Program-made: the position numbers and the translations under genes
Notes under the pieces: generated by a model
What the model saw: only the letters and a program-made list of their open reading frames with translations
The model's database searches: none
Told to the model about the DNA's origin: nothing
Assembly (NCBI RefSeq): GCF_000143885.2
Contig: NC_018581.1
Span: 1,922,001 to 1,986,000 of the forward strand
DNA: 64,000 nt
Direction of reading: 5' to 3'
Source: Gordonia sp. KTR9
GTDB taxonomy: Bacteria; Actinomycetota; Actinomycetes; Mycobacteriales; Mycobacteriaceae
Shown: positions 45,062 through 53,942 of the stretch, piece after piece
Numbering within the stretch: the stretch's first letter is position 1
How the letters are laid out: each line of letters begins with the position of its first letter

Positions 45062-46527
45062 ACGGTCTCGACGACCGACGTCGCCTCACCCGGTGGCGTC
45101 TCCTGATCCGGCGACTTCTGATCCGGCGACTTCCGAGCGGGCGTCTCGTCATCCTCGACCCAGCTCTTCGCCGGCCTGATCACGAGTTCGAGGATCAGCA
45201 GGGCGAGGAGCCCGAAGACGGCGATGAGCAGGACCACCAGCCCGGTCGGATAGCTCCAGAACACCAAGAGCAATGCGGCGATGCCGATGATCGCGCTGCG
45301 GAGCGCGATCCGTGCCCGGAACAGGCTCTCCTCGAAGGTGTTCGGCGGTCGCGTCCGACGCATCCGCTGCACCGAGTCGAGCCCTTGGGCGAATCCACGC
45401 CGAACCGCCGCGGCGGACGAGGACCCGCCCAACAGATAGGCCCCGACCGCGACCACGAGGCCGAGGACCGCCACGGCACGCAGGGCGAGACGTAACGGGT
45501 CGAGCACGGTGTCGATGATGGCGGTCGCGGCATCCGGAGCGAGGATGTCAGGAGGCATCGCGTCGAGGTACAGTCCTCGGCCGATCAGCAGTGCGATGGC
45601 CAACACGAGCATGGCGAGGACGAGCGAGAGGCCCGCAAGCGAGAAGGCGCGCATGCGCCGACCGCGGGGTGCGACCGCGACCGCGGCGAATGCCAGGGCG
45701 ATCGTCAGCCAGGGCAACACGTCGGCGGCGGTGTCGAGTGCCGAGACGGCGCGTTGGGCGCGAACGAGTTCGGGCGAGCGGAAGAGGACGAACTGCTTGT
45801 CGACCGCGGGGATCTTCTCGGCGAAGGTGAAGCCGCGGTCGAGCAGGCGCGCCTTGACGTTCTCGATCACGGTGCCGAGTGAGATGCTCACCGTGCCGGA
45901 GTCGTCGACCGTCACCGACGACGGTCCGACGTCGCCGGTCACGACTGCGACCAGGGCGGTGTGAGCGGCCCGATTCGCCTGCAGCCACAGCGATTCGAAC
46001 TCGTCACTCGCGACGAACGACGACACGGTCTGCTGGACGAATCCGCGCGCCTGGCCGGCCAGCACCGGAGCGAGGCCCTCGACCGCACGATCGACGCGCG
46101 GCGCGTTCTGGGTGGCCGGCACGGCGTCGGTCAGTGTCGTCAACGCGGCGGCGGTGAGGCCCTCGACGTCGATGCGGGTGAAGATCTCGTCGGTGATCGT
46201 GTTCGAGATCTCCGCTTGGACTGCGGGATCGGAGGCGAGTGGTGCGACGGTGCTGATGTAGCGGTCCGTGTCGAGGATCTCGCCCCGGACGAAACGCGAC
46301 GTCACGGAGGTGATCGCGAGGATCGCGACGAGGACGCACAGGACCCCGACGGCGAACCAGCGCCACCGGTGTCGCGACGCCGCAGCAGATGAGGACGAGG
46401 GCGGTTCACCGCCGACGGTGTCGCGCAGCCGGGCGACTTCGGCTCGTAGACGTTCGAGTTCGGCGCGCTCGGAGTCGGTGATCCCGACACTCTGCTCGAC
46501 GTTGTTTCCGTTGGTGTCCGTGGTCAT
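45058..46527 (-). CDS. Conserved actinobacterial integral membrane protein
   Basis: A 489-residue protein of unknown function. A short coiled coil (SERAELERLRAEVARLRDTV) precedes the first membrane helix (about residues 58-78). A 180-residue probably extracytoplasmic region then contains ILDTDRYISTVAPLASDPAV. At least three more membrane helices follow, with another near residues 430-465 and a Pro/Glu-rich tail. ATG 46527 is preferred, since the open frame upstream runs into a terminator hairpin. It is coupled with the diacylglycerol-kinase-like gene and may help place it in the envelope (inference). Confidence 0.7.
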   Translation of the reverse strand: MTTDTNGNNVEQSVGITDSERAELERLRAEVARLRDTVGGEPPSSSSAAASRHRWRWFAVGVLCVLVAILAITSVTSRFVRGEILDTDRYISTVAPLASDPAVQAEISNTITDEIFTRIDVEGLTAAALTTLTDAVPATQNAPRVDRAVEGLAPVLAGQARGFVQQTVSSFVASDEFESLWLQANRAAHTALVAVVTGDVGPSSVTVDDSGTVSISLGTVIENVKARLLDRGFTFAEKIPAVDKQFVLFRSPELVRAQRAVSALDTAADVLPWLTIALAFAAVAVAPRGRRMRAFSLAGLSLVLAMLVLAIALLIGRGLYLDAMPPDILAPDAATAIIDTVLDPLRLALRAVAVLGLVVAVGAYLLGGSSSAAAVRRGFAQGLDSVQRMRRTRPPNTFEESLFRARIALRSAIIGIAALLLVFWSYPTGLVVLLIAVFGLLALLILELVIRPAKSWVEDDETPARKSPDQKSPDQETPPGEATSVVETV

Positions 46528-46580
46528 GTCGACGCCGCCCTTCCGGCCGCTGGTCGTCTGGAGATCCGTGGTCGAGCGAG

Positions 46581-46621
46581 CACGCTCCACCGCCGAGGCC
46601 GCGCCTCGCCGGTGGAGCGTG
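46581..46621 (-). terminator. Long hairpin terminator after the DUF7144-like gene
   Basis: CACGCTCCACCG-C-CGAGGC-CGC-GCCTCG-C-CGGTGGAGCGTG is a near-perfect 19-bp stem with one C:C mismatch and a 3-nt loop. It lies 9 bp past the upstream gene's stop on the minus strand. Confidence 0.8.
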
Positions 46622-46629
46622 AACGGGTC

Positions 46630-47058
46630 CTAGCGGTACTCGGCCTTCGGGTGCCAGGTGGACACGGCCCAGATGACGACGACGTCGAGAGCGATGATCA
46701 GGATCGACCACCACGGGTAGTAGGGCAACCACAGGAAGTTCGCGATGATCGACAGACCGGCGATGACGATCGCGGTGAACCGCGCCCACGTCGCGCCGGT
46801 CATCAGTGCGATGCCCACGATGACCATCACGACGCCCAGGGCGACGTGTATCCAGCCCCAGGTGGTGAAGTCGAGCTTGTAGACGTACTCCACGCCGCGG
46901 ACGAAGACCTCGTCCTCGGCGACCGCGGCGATCCCCTGGGCGAGCTGGACTACACCTAGGACGGTCAGGATGATCGCGGCTCCGATGGAGGTTCCCGCGG
47001 CGATGCCCTGTCTGACGGGTGGACGGTCGTTCTCATGGATGGGTGCGGTGTGAGTCAT
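46630..47058 (-). CDS. Four-helix membrane protein, DUF7144-like
   Basis: A 142-residue protein with four hydrophobic helices and short connecting loops. It contains FTTWGWIHVALGVVMVIVGI and LPYYPWWSILIIALDVVVIWA, typical of a small actinobacterial membrane family often annotated DUF7144. Function is unknown. ATG 47058 gives MTHTAPIHENDRPP. It is followed by a strong hairpin, so it is probably a unit of its own. Confidence 0.75.
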   Translation of the reverse strand: MTHTAPIHENDRPPVRQGIAAGTSIGAAIILTVLGVVQLAQGIAAVAEDEVFVRGVEYVYKLDFTTWGWIHVALGVVMVIVGIALMTGATWARFTAIVIAGLSIIANFLWLPYYPWWSILIIALDVVVIWAVSTWHPKAEYR

Positions 47059-47218
47059 GATGACGCCCTTCTCTGGACAACTCCGACAATGTGGAGTGTC
47101 CTACCAGGCGTCTCGCCCCGCAAGCGTTCCGAGAAGAGCGGGCGCAGATTTGTGACAACCATGCCGTCGATTCGATACGACTGTCCCACAATGCCTTACG
47201 CGCAGCTAACGAGTCCGG

Positions 47219-49987
47219 TCAGTCCGCATTCCGGCCGAGACGCCAGATCCGGTCTCGCGACATCGGCGTCTCACAGGGCCGGGTGCCCAGCGCGCGGCGG
47301 ATCGCGTTGGCGAGTGCCGGCGCGACCGGATTGTAGGGCGACTCGCTCATCGACTTCGCGCCGAACGGACCCAGTTCGTCGCTGGTCTCGGCGAAGTGGA
47401 CCTCGGTGACGGGGATATCGGCCATCTGCGGCACGCGGTAGGTCCGGAAGACGTTCGTCACCGGCCGTCCGCGCTCGTCGATCATGATCTCCTCGTACAG
47501 GGCCGTCCCGATGCCTTGTGCGACACCACCTTCCACCTGGCCGCGGCATTGTTCGGGATTCATCACGGTGCCGGCGTCGGCCGCGTGCACGGACTGCAGT
47601 ATGCGTACGGTGCCGGTCTCGGTGTCGACCGCGACGCGGAACGCCTGCACGTTGAACGCGATGGACCGCATCTCGCCGCGTTCGGCGCCCGCGGCGACAG
47701 CGCGCGGTCCGGCGGGGTGGTCGACCCGGAACGACGGATCGACGGAGCCGATGAGGTCGGTGAACCCGACGATCCGGCCGTCGACGAGAGCGCCGTCCGC
47801 GACGAGATCGATCTGTGCCGCCCCGGTTCCGGTGAGTTGCGCCGCCGCGCCGACGAGTGCGTCGCGCAACGCGAGGCAGGCCGAGTACACGGCCTTTCCC
47901 GCGACGGTCGTGCCGGCCGAGGCGAATGCCCCGGTGTCGTGGGCGACGGCGTCGGTGTCGCCGTGCCACAGAGAGACGCGATCCAGCCCGGTCGACAGGG
48001 CGGTGGCGACGATCTGGGCGTGCACCGTGGTGGTGCCGTTGCCGAACTCGGCGGTCCCGACGCCCACGTGGTAGGTCCCCGCGGCGTCGACCGCGACGGT
48101 GACGTCGGCGAAGTGCCCGCGCGGGGCCATGGTCGCGATCGCGGCGATGGCCATACCCTCGCCCACGCGCCAGCGTTCACCCGGCGGTGCCTCGACCCCG
48201 TTGCCGGCGCGCATCGCCTGCTCGGCGAGGTCGAGACACTGGTCGAGTCCGTAGCTGCCGTAGACCAGGTCGACCTCGGGTTCGGCGCGCGCGATGAGCA
48301 GTGGATCGCCGTCGGCGACGGCATTGCGCCGCCGGAACTCGAACGGATCGATGCCGAGTTCGATCGCGAGTTCGTCCATCGCACTCTCCACGGCGAAGAC
48401 CACCTGGCCGAGGCCGTAACCGCGGAACGCACCCGACGGCGGGTTGTTGGTGTAGACGACCTCCGCGTCGAGTCGTTTGACCGGGCAGTTGTACACCGAC
48501 ACCGATTCCGCGCAGGCGTGGAACATCACGCCGATGGCGTGGTTGCCGTAGGCGCCGGTGTCGGACAACAGGTTCACGCGCAAGCCCGTGAGCCGACCGT
48601 CCGCGTCGGCGCCGACATCGACCGTGACCCGCATCGGATGACGGTAGGTGGTGCGGGTCAGCTCGTCCGTGCGGGTCATCTCGTAGGCGCAGGGTCTACC
48701 GGTGCGGAGTACGGCGAGGGCCACGAGATCCTCGGTCAGCATCTCCTGTTTGCCGCCGAATCCTCCGCCCACCCGGGCGCTGAAGACCCGGATGCGTTCT
48801 GGTGGCAGGTCGAAGAGGACTGCGAGTTCGTTGCGGACGAGGAACGGGACCTGCGTGCTGGTCCGGATGACCAGGCGGCCGTGTTCGTCGAACCACCCGA
48901 TCGAGCCATGTGTCTCCAGCTGGGCGTGCGAGACCCGTCCGCTGGACCAGGTACCGTGCACGGTCGCCGTCGACGCGGCGAGCGCATCGTCGACGTCACC
49001 GCCGAAGCCCTCGTGGAAGGTGGCGACGACGTTGCGGTCGGCCTCGGCGACCCGGTCGGCGGGGGTGCGATCGGGGTGGAGCAGCGGCGCACCCGGAGTC
49101 CGGGCCTCCTCCGGGTCGAACACCGCGGGGAGCACCTCGTAGGTGACGTCGATCAGCGCCAACGCCTGATCGGCCACGGCGGGGGACGAGGCGACCACCG
49201 CGGCGACCCGCTGGCCGACGAACCGCACGATCGGGTCGAAGATGAGCGTGTCGTCGGGGTCTTCCAGTCGGTTCTCGTGACGTCCCGTGGAAAACCTCGG
49301 GGTCGACACGTTCTCGTGGGTCAGGATCAGCTCGACGCCCGGCAGCGCGGCCGCGTCGGTGGTGTCGATGGTGGTGATCCGTGCATGCGCGTGCGGTGAT
49401 CCGAGCACGTGGATGTGCAGGGTCCCGGGCGTGGGGACGTCGAAGGTGTACGGCTCGGTGCCGGTCACCACCCGCCGGGCCGCGAGCGGGTTGACCGAGG
49501 TGCCGACGAGGGGACGCGGATCCGCCGCCGGGGGCGGCGCGGTCGTGGTGGCGGGGGGTGCGACGGCCGCGGTGATCGCATCCCGGATGGACCGGTATCC
49601 GGTGCAGCGGCAGATGTTTCCCTTCATCCGCCGCGGCAGGTCGGGAAGATTCTCGGCGGTGACGGTCGAGGCGGTCACGATCATCCCCGCGGTGCAGAAC
49701 CCGCACTGGAACCCGAAGTTGTCGACGAAGGACTGCTGGACGGGATGCAGGTCGTCCGGGGTGCCGAGCCCGGAGACCGTCGTCACCGACTTCCCGGCGG
49801 CGCGGTGGGCGGGAAAGATGCAGGAGTGCACGGGTTCGCCGTCGACGAGTACCGAGCACGCCCCGCAGTCCCCGGCGTCGCAGCCCTTCTTGACCTCGTA
49901 GTGGGCGTGTTCGCGCAGCAACATCCGCAGGCACTGTCCCGCAGCGGGTTCGGCTTCGAGATGCTCGCCGTTGACCTCGAATTTCAT
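47219..49987 (-). CDS. Xanthine-dehydrogenase-like molybdenum hydroxylase, fused [2Fe-2S] and Mo-cofactor subunits
   Basis: A 922-residue protein fusing two usually separate subunits. Residues 1-160 hold two [2Fe-2S] clusters ([15 protein letters not shown] and CGFCTAGM with CRCTGY). After a Pro/Ala linker, residues from about 185 form the molybdopterin subunit ([20 protein letters not shown]), with the likely active-site Glu in [15 protein letters not shown] 49987 overlaps the stop of the FAD-subunit gene (ATGA). The HIU hydrolase and OHCU decarboxylase genes 7 kb away suggest purine oxidation to urate, but the substrate is not proven. Confidence 0.85.
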   Translation of the reverse strand: MKFEVNGEHLEAEPAAGQCLRMLLREHAHYEVKKGCDAGDCGACSVLVDGEPVHSCIFPAHRAAGKSVTTVSGLGTPDDLHPVQQSFVDNFGFQCGFCTAGMIVTASTVTAENLPDLPRRMKGNICRCTGYRSIRDAITAAVAPPATTTAPPPAADPRPLVGTSVNPLAARRVVTGTEPYTFDVPTPGTLHIHVLGSPHAHARITTIDTTDAAALPGVELILTHENVSTPRFSTGRHENRLEDPDDTLIFDPIVRFVGQRVAAVVASSPAVADQALALIDVTYEVLPAVFDPEEARTPGAPLLHPDRTPADRVAEADRNVVATFHEGFGGDVDDALAASTATVHGTWSSGRVSHAQLETHGSIGWFDEHGRLVIRTSTQVPFLVRNELAVLFDLPPERIRVFSARVGGGFGGKQEMLTEDLVALAVLRTGRPCAYEMTRTDELTRTTYRHPMRVTVDVGADADGRLTGLRVNLLSDTGAYGNHAIGVMFHACAESVSVYNCPVKRLDAEVVYTNNPPSGAFRGYGLGQVVFAVESAMDELAIELGIDPFEFRRRNAVADGDPLLIARAEPEVDLVYGSYGLDQCLDLAEQAMRAGNGVEAPPGERWRVGEGMAIAAIATMAPRGHFADVTVAVDAAGTYHVGVGTAEFGNGTTTVHAQIVATALSTGLDRVSLWHGDTDAVAHDTGAFASAGTTVAGKAVYSACLALRDALVGAAAQLTGTGAAQIDLVADGALVDGRIVGFTDLIGSVDPSFRVDHPAGPRAVAAGAERGEMRSIAFNVQAFRVAVDTETGTVRILQSVHAADAGTVMNPEQCRGQVEGGVAQGIGTALYEEIMIDERGRPVTNVFRTYRVPQMADIPVTEVHFAETSDELGPFGAKSMSESPYNPVAPALANAIRRALGTRPCETPMSRDRIWRLGRNAD

Positions 49988-50829
49988 ACGTGGGCTCCGA
50001 ATCCCTTGTCGCTCAGCGGCACCCATTCGGCCAACTCGGTCCGGATCTCCTCGCCGAGGACCGCCGAGACTCCGCGGCGCCAGTCGGCCGAGCCCATCGG
50101 ATCGGTGTAATAGCCGCTCGCCGCGACGATGTCGTCGTGGAGCGCGTCGCGGGTCGGTAATCCGGGGTAGCGCAGGACCGTCGGCCACTCGGTGGCCGCG
50201 GTGATCCCGAAGGTGGCGGCGCCGTCGTCGTCGATGCGGCCGGTGACCACCGCCCCCGAGCGACCGAGTTCGGCGAGGGCGATCGTGCGAACCGCGGTGT
50301 GTGCGCGCAGGGCGTGACCGGGGAAGTCGATGGCACGCAGGACTTCTCCCGGTCCGAGGAGATTGATCCCGTCCCCGATGACCAGCTCGGCGACGGGCAG
50401 ATCGCGGTCGGCGCCGGTGGGTGCCCACACGTGTGCGGTCGCGTCGAGTCCCACCGCGAGGGAGACCATCGACGCGGCGGCGAACGATCGGCAGATGTTG
50501 CCGCCGACCGTGGCCATGTTCCAGATCTTGAACGATGCCAGCAGCGCGTTCGCGCAGTGCGCGAACATCGGATGGGCCCTGAAGCCCGGACGCGGGGGCA
50601 GCGCGGCGAGCTCGGCGATCGTGCAGGTGGCCGCGATCCGCAGGCCGCCTCCGGGTAGATCTTCGACAGGTGCCCAACCCATCTCGCTCAGGTCGACGAG
50701 TCCGGTGGTGGCCGGCTGCGGCTCGGAGAACACCCACGTGCCACCGGCGACGATCTGTTCGCCGGGACCGGGGAACGCCTCCTCGCGGGTTCGGGCGAAC
50801 CGGTAGTGGGAGACGGCGGTGAGGTCCAT
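49984..50829 (-). CDS. FAD-binding subunit of the molybdenum hydroxylase (CoxM/XdhB family)
   Basis: A 281-residue flavin subunit. The FAD-binding segments are [14 protein letters not shown] and the second loop [20 protein letters not shown]. It passes electrons from the Fe-S clusters of the fused partner to its acceptor. ATG 50829 gives [11 protein letters not shown]; a more upstream in-frame start exists but adds only a non-homologous stretch. It is the first gene of a two-gene unit. Confidence 0.85.
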   Translation of the reverse strand: MDLTAVSHYRFARTREEAFPGPGEQIVAGGTWVFSEPQPATTGLVDLSEMGWAPVEDLPGGGLRIAATCTIAELAALPPRPGFRAHPMFAHCANALLASFKIWNMATVGGNICRSFAAASMVSLAVGLDATAHVWAPTGADRDLPVAELVIGDGINLLGPGEVLRAIDFPGHALRAHTAVRTIALAELGRSGAVVTGRIDDDGAATFGITAATEWPTVLRYPGLPTRDALHDDIVAASGYYTDPMGSADWRRGVSAVLGEEIRTELAEWVPLSDKGFGAHV

Positions 50830-51010
50830 CAGCGTGCCTTGTCGAGGAGGCGGGGTGCAGCGGTGGGTGGCTCCCACCGTACGAGGCCGATGCGCCCGTC
50901 GGAGCGGATCGCCGAGATCGACGTCAAGAGAAGCACGGCGTCACGCTACGTGTATCCGGTGCGGTCCGCATCTCGTGATCGGCGGGCCGGTGGTAGACGT
51001 GATCGACTCG

Positions 51011-52507
51011 TCAGACCGGGGTCTCGGCGCTGCGTCCGTGTGCGGGGATGCCGAAGGCGACCAGGGCGGCGACCACGCTCATGACGAGGGCGATGCCGGA
51101 GGCCCACAGGTAACCATCGGCGGTCGGGACCTCGACCGTGGTCCCATCGGCGGCTTGAACCGAGACCATCGACCACGTGAGGAGCATGCCGACCACCGCG
51201 GCGGCCGTCGACGTCCCGACGATCCGCATGAGCGCGTTGACGCCGTTGGACTCACCGGTCTGCTCGACACTGACCGATTGCATGATCAGGGCCGGCATCG
51301 CCGAGTAGGCGATGCCGAGACCCGCGCCGATGCAGCAGGCGATGACGACCATGTGGATCCACGTCAGGTCCCACGGGCCGGCGATCCCGACGATGAACAC
51401 GACGTAACCGATCCCGATCACGATCGCGCCCATCGCCAGGGACACGCGGGCGCCGAAGCGTGCATTCATGCGACCGCTGACGTGGGAGAAGAGGAACATG
51501 ACCGCCCCACTGGGCGCGAGCAGCAGACTCGCGTGGACCATGTCGTAGCCGAAGCCGTCCGGGCTGCTCGTCGGGGCCATCAGCAGCTGGATCGGGATGA
51601 GTTGCATCGCGTAGAAGGCGAACCCGGTCGCGATGGAGGCGAGGTTGGTCATGAGCAGCGGACGCTTGGCGAGGATGCGGAGATCGATCAGTGGACCCTT
51701 GCGACGGAGTTCGACGAGGACCCACACGCCCAACGACACGACGAAGCCGGCGAACAGCCCGAGCGTGACCGGAGCGGACCATCCCCATTCGGCGCCCTTC
51801 GACAACGGCAACAGCAGGCAGACGAGCAGCACGGTGAGGCCGAGCGCACCGAGCGCGTCGAAGCGGCCGCCCGAGGGCTTGGCGGTGGACCGCACCGTGA
51901 GGGCCACGCCGACGCCGGCCAGGGTCGCGGCGCCGGCACACGACCAGAAGAGGGCGTGCCAGCTCACGTGCTGGGCGATGAGGGCGGCGACCGGGAGTCC
52001 GAGTGCACCGCCGATGCCGAGCGAGGCGCTCATCGTCCCCACCGACGAGCCGAGGTGGCGGGGCGGGACGATGTCGCGCATCACGCTGATGCCGAGCGCG
52101 ATGATGCCGAAACCCAGACCCTGGAGGCCGCGGCCGATGATGAACAGCGGGAGCGACGTCGCGACCGCGCAGGCGACCGAACCCACGGCGACGAAACCGA
52201 GACTGACCAGGATGGCGAGACGTTTGCCGTACATGTCACCGATCCGCCCGCCGATGGGGGTCGCGACCGCGCCGAGCAGCAGGGTGATGGTGATCGCCCA
52301 CGTGGTGTCGGAGGCATCGGCGTGCAACAGCGCGGGGAGCTGGGGGATGAGCGGCACGATGATCGTCTGCATCAGTGCCACGACGATGCCGGCGAGGCAG
52401 AGCACGGCCACCGCCAGGCGGGGGTGGGGCTTGTCGGCGGCGGGATCGGGGGGCGGGAGGTCCGGGGTGCTGTCCGTTGTTCCGTCGGCGTCGGTGCGGC
52501 TGGTCAC
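51011..52507 (-). CDS. MFS transporter, DHA2 (14-helix) family
   Basis: A 498-residue exporter-type protein with about 14 membrane helices. Motif A appears as GGRIGDMYGKR between helices 2 and 3, and motif C as ASLGIGGALGLPVAA, both typical of drug:H+ antiporters. The start is GTG 52507 (MTSRTDADGT). It lies downstream of a 180-bp gap that also contains the promoter of the molybdenum hydroxylase operon on the same strand. The substrate could be a drug or a purine; the sequence does not say. Confidence 0.87.
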   Translation of the reverse strand: MTSRTDADGTTDSTPDLPPPDPAADKPHPRLAVAVLCLAGIVVALMQTIIVPLIPQLPALLHADASDTTWAITITLLLGAVATPIGGRIGDMYGKRLAILVSLGFVAVGSVACAVATSLPLFIIGRGLQGLGFGIIALGISVMRDIVPPRHLGSSVGTMSASLGIGGALGLPVAALIAQHVSWHALFWSCAGAATLAGVGVALTVRSTAKPSGGRFDALGALGLTVLLVCLLLPLSKGAEWGWSAPVTLGLFAGFVVSLGVWVLVELRRKGPLIDLRILAKRPLLMTNLASIATGFAFYAMQLIPIQLLMAPTSSPDGFGYDMVHASLLLAPSGAVMFLFSHVSGRMNARFGARVSLAMGAIVIGIGYVVFIVGIAGPWDLTWIHMVVIACCIGAGLGIAYSAMPALIMQSVSVEQTGESNGVNALMRIVGTSTAAAVVGMLLTWSMVSVQAADGTTVEVPTADGYLWASGIALVMSVVAALVAFGIPAHGRSAETPV

Positions 52508-52628
52508 GCCGTCATCCCGCTGGTTCCGATCATCGATTGTTCACACCTCCGAACGATCAGGGTATCGCGCGGGCGATCGACGCAGACGTTCGGATCCGCC
52601 CGAGCGGGGCCTGATCGGCTCAGTACAG

Positions 52629-53423
52629 CTAGGCGAGCTCGGCGGCGCTGACGGGGTGCGGCCATCGCGGGGTGAGTCCGTCACCCGACGAGACCCCACG
52701 GATGCGTCGCATCACCCACGGTCCGAGAAACGTCCGGGCCCATTCCGCGTTCTGGCGCCGTTGCTCCCGGCGGGTGGCGACCGCGGCGGCGGCCAGGGTG
52801 GCGGGTGTGATGTCGTGGTCGACGCCGAGGAGGTCGAGGACCCGGCCGGACATGTGTGCGTGGCCGAGCGGGGACATGTGCAGGCGGTCGGTGTCCCACA
52901 TGCGGTAGTCGTCATATCCCGGCATGCGCCAGAAGTCGCAGATCAGTGCGCCGTGGCGCTCTGCCACTCCGCGCACGAGTTCGTTGTAGATCGCGATGCG
53001 TCCGCGCAGCATCCGGAACACCGGAGCCCATCCGGTGTCGTAGGCGGTGAAGACGACGACGGTGGCGCCGGTCGCCGCCAGGTCGCCGAGTGCGGCGTCA
53101 TAACGCGCGATCAACTTGTCCACGTCGAGGGACGGACGCATGAGGTCGTTCCCGCCCGCATAGATGGTGACGAGGTCGGGGTCCAGGTCGATGGCCGGAC
53201 CGACCTGCTCGGCGACCACCTCGTCGAGCAACCGGCCGCGGATGGCGAGGTTCGCGTAGGTGAAGGCGGACCGGTCCGGGCCCGTCCCGTCGTCGGCCCG
53301 CGCGGCGAGTTGCTCGGCGACGCGGTCGGCCCATCCGCGGACACCGTTGGGTCGGGTCGGATCCGGATCGCCCACGCCTTCGGTGAACGAATCGCCCAAT
53401 GCCACGTAGCGGGTGAAGCCCAC
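52629..53423 (-). CDS. SGNH/GDSL hydrolase (esterase/lipase)
   Basis: A 264-residue serine hydrolase with all four blocks: Ser in ALGDSFTEG, Gly in NLAIRGRLL, Asn in YAGGNDLMRP, and the Asp-His pair in TDRLHMSPLGH. There is no signal peptide, so it is probably cytosolic. GTG 53423 starts right at the conserved MGFTRYVALGDS. The C-terminus is Arg-rich and polar. The substrate is unknown. Confidence 0.9.
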   Translation of the reverse strand: MGFTRYVALGDSFTEGVGDPDPTRPNGVRGWADRVAEQLAARADDGTGPDRSAFTYANLAIRGRLLDEVVAEQVGPAIDLDPDLVTIYAGGNDLMRPSLDVDKLIARYDAALGDLAATGATVVVFTAYDTGWAPVFRMLRGRIAIYNELVRGVAERHGALICDFWRMPGYDDYRMWDTDRLHMSPLGHAHMSGRVLDLLGVDHDITPATLAAAAVATRREQRRQNAEWARTFLGPWVMRRIRGVSSGDGLTPRWPHPVSAAELA

Positions 53424-53493
53424 GAGCGCGCCTTCCTGTCGAGTGTCGGCATGACGCTAATCCCGTCTGTCGGCCCGATCAAAGCGCGCCCTG

Positions 53494-53541
53494 GACGGAG
53501 CGATCGGTCGGCATTCCGACGGAGCGATCGATCGGCATTCG
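53494..53541. repeat. Tandem duplication of a 24-bp unit
   Basis: Two adjacent units (53494-53517 and 53518-53541), each beginning GACGGAGCGATCG and ending TCGGCATTC, differ at two positions. They lie in the intergenic region upstream of the SGNH hydrolase. Confidence 0.8.
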
Positions 53542-53775
53542 GAGGATTTCCGGACCGCGGATCTCTCATTGTCGATCGTCGGAGGAGAGCATTTCTCAAC
53601 ACAGCGGCAATGAGTGCCACGTACATTGCGCGGCAATTGTTTTCGATTCTCGCGGAAGGGTCGGTGCATCGCGGCGGCAGGGTGTTCCGATCAATTCGGA
53701 ATGCGGTCCCGGCGGCCCTTTCCGAAAGCGTCGAAGGCAGTGTGAGGGGGTGGCCGGTCGGCCGGTCTCGGTGAG

Positions 53776-53781
53776 TAGGAT
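53776..53781 (+). promoter_or_regulatory. -10 box (TAGGAT) upstream of pyc
   Basis: TAGGAT with downstream spacing typical of this genome's promoters. It would give pyc a leader of about 155 nt. Confidence 0.45.
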
Positions 53782-53942
53782 CACGACGTGAACTGCCCGT
53801 GGAAAAACGGGTCGGCGTCGTCGGGACACCTGCGTCGAACCGTGTCCGCCGGGGGGTTTGTTCGCGCGATCTCCACCGCGATTGTGCGAGTCGCTGAGCA
53901 CGCGCCGGACCGGCGCAGGCGTGAGAGAAAGAGAACACGACG

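Larger units (their letters stand above)
53424..53942. other. 519-bp divergent intergenic region between SGNH hydrolase and pyc
   Basis: The region holds the 24-bp tandem repeat, a relatively AT-rich stretch (about 53580-53720) and the likely pyc promoter. TAGGAT (53776-53781) stands 6 nt before a GTG at 53788, which could begin a short leaderless upstream reading frame. The pyc start itself is 155 nt later. I see no convincing protein gene or known riboswitch. Confidence 0.5.

Noticed and set aside
46528..46590. Longer start for the membrane protein gene at 46590
   Set aside because: The extra codons fall partly within the 46581-46621 terminator hairpin and have no homology.
53610..53774. 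Short frame of 54 codons starting MSATYIARQLF upstream of pyc
   Set aside because: The GGAGGAG is too far upstream to act as its ribosome site, no homology is recognised, and the region is better explained as promoter DNA.
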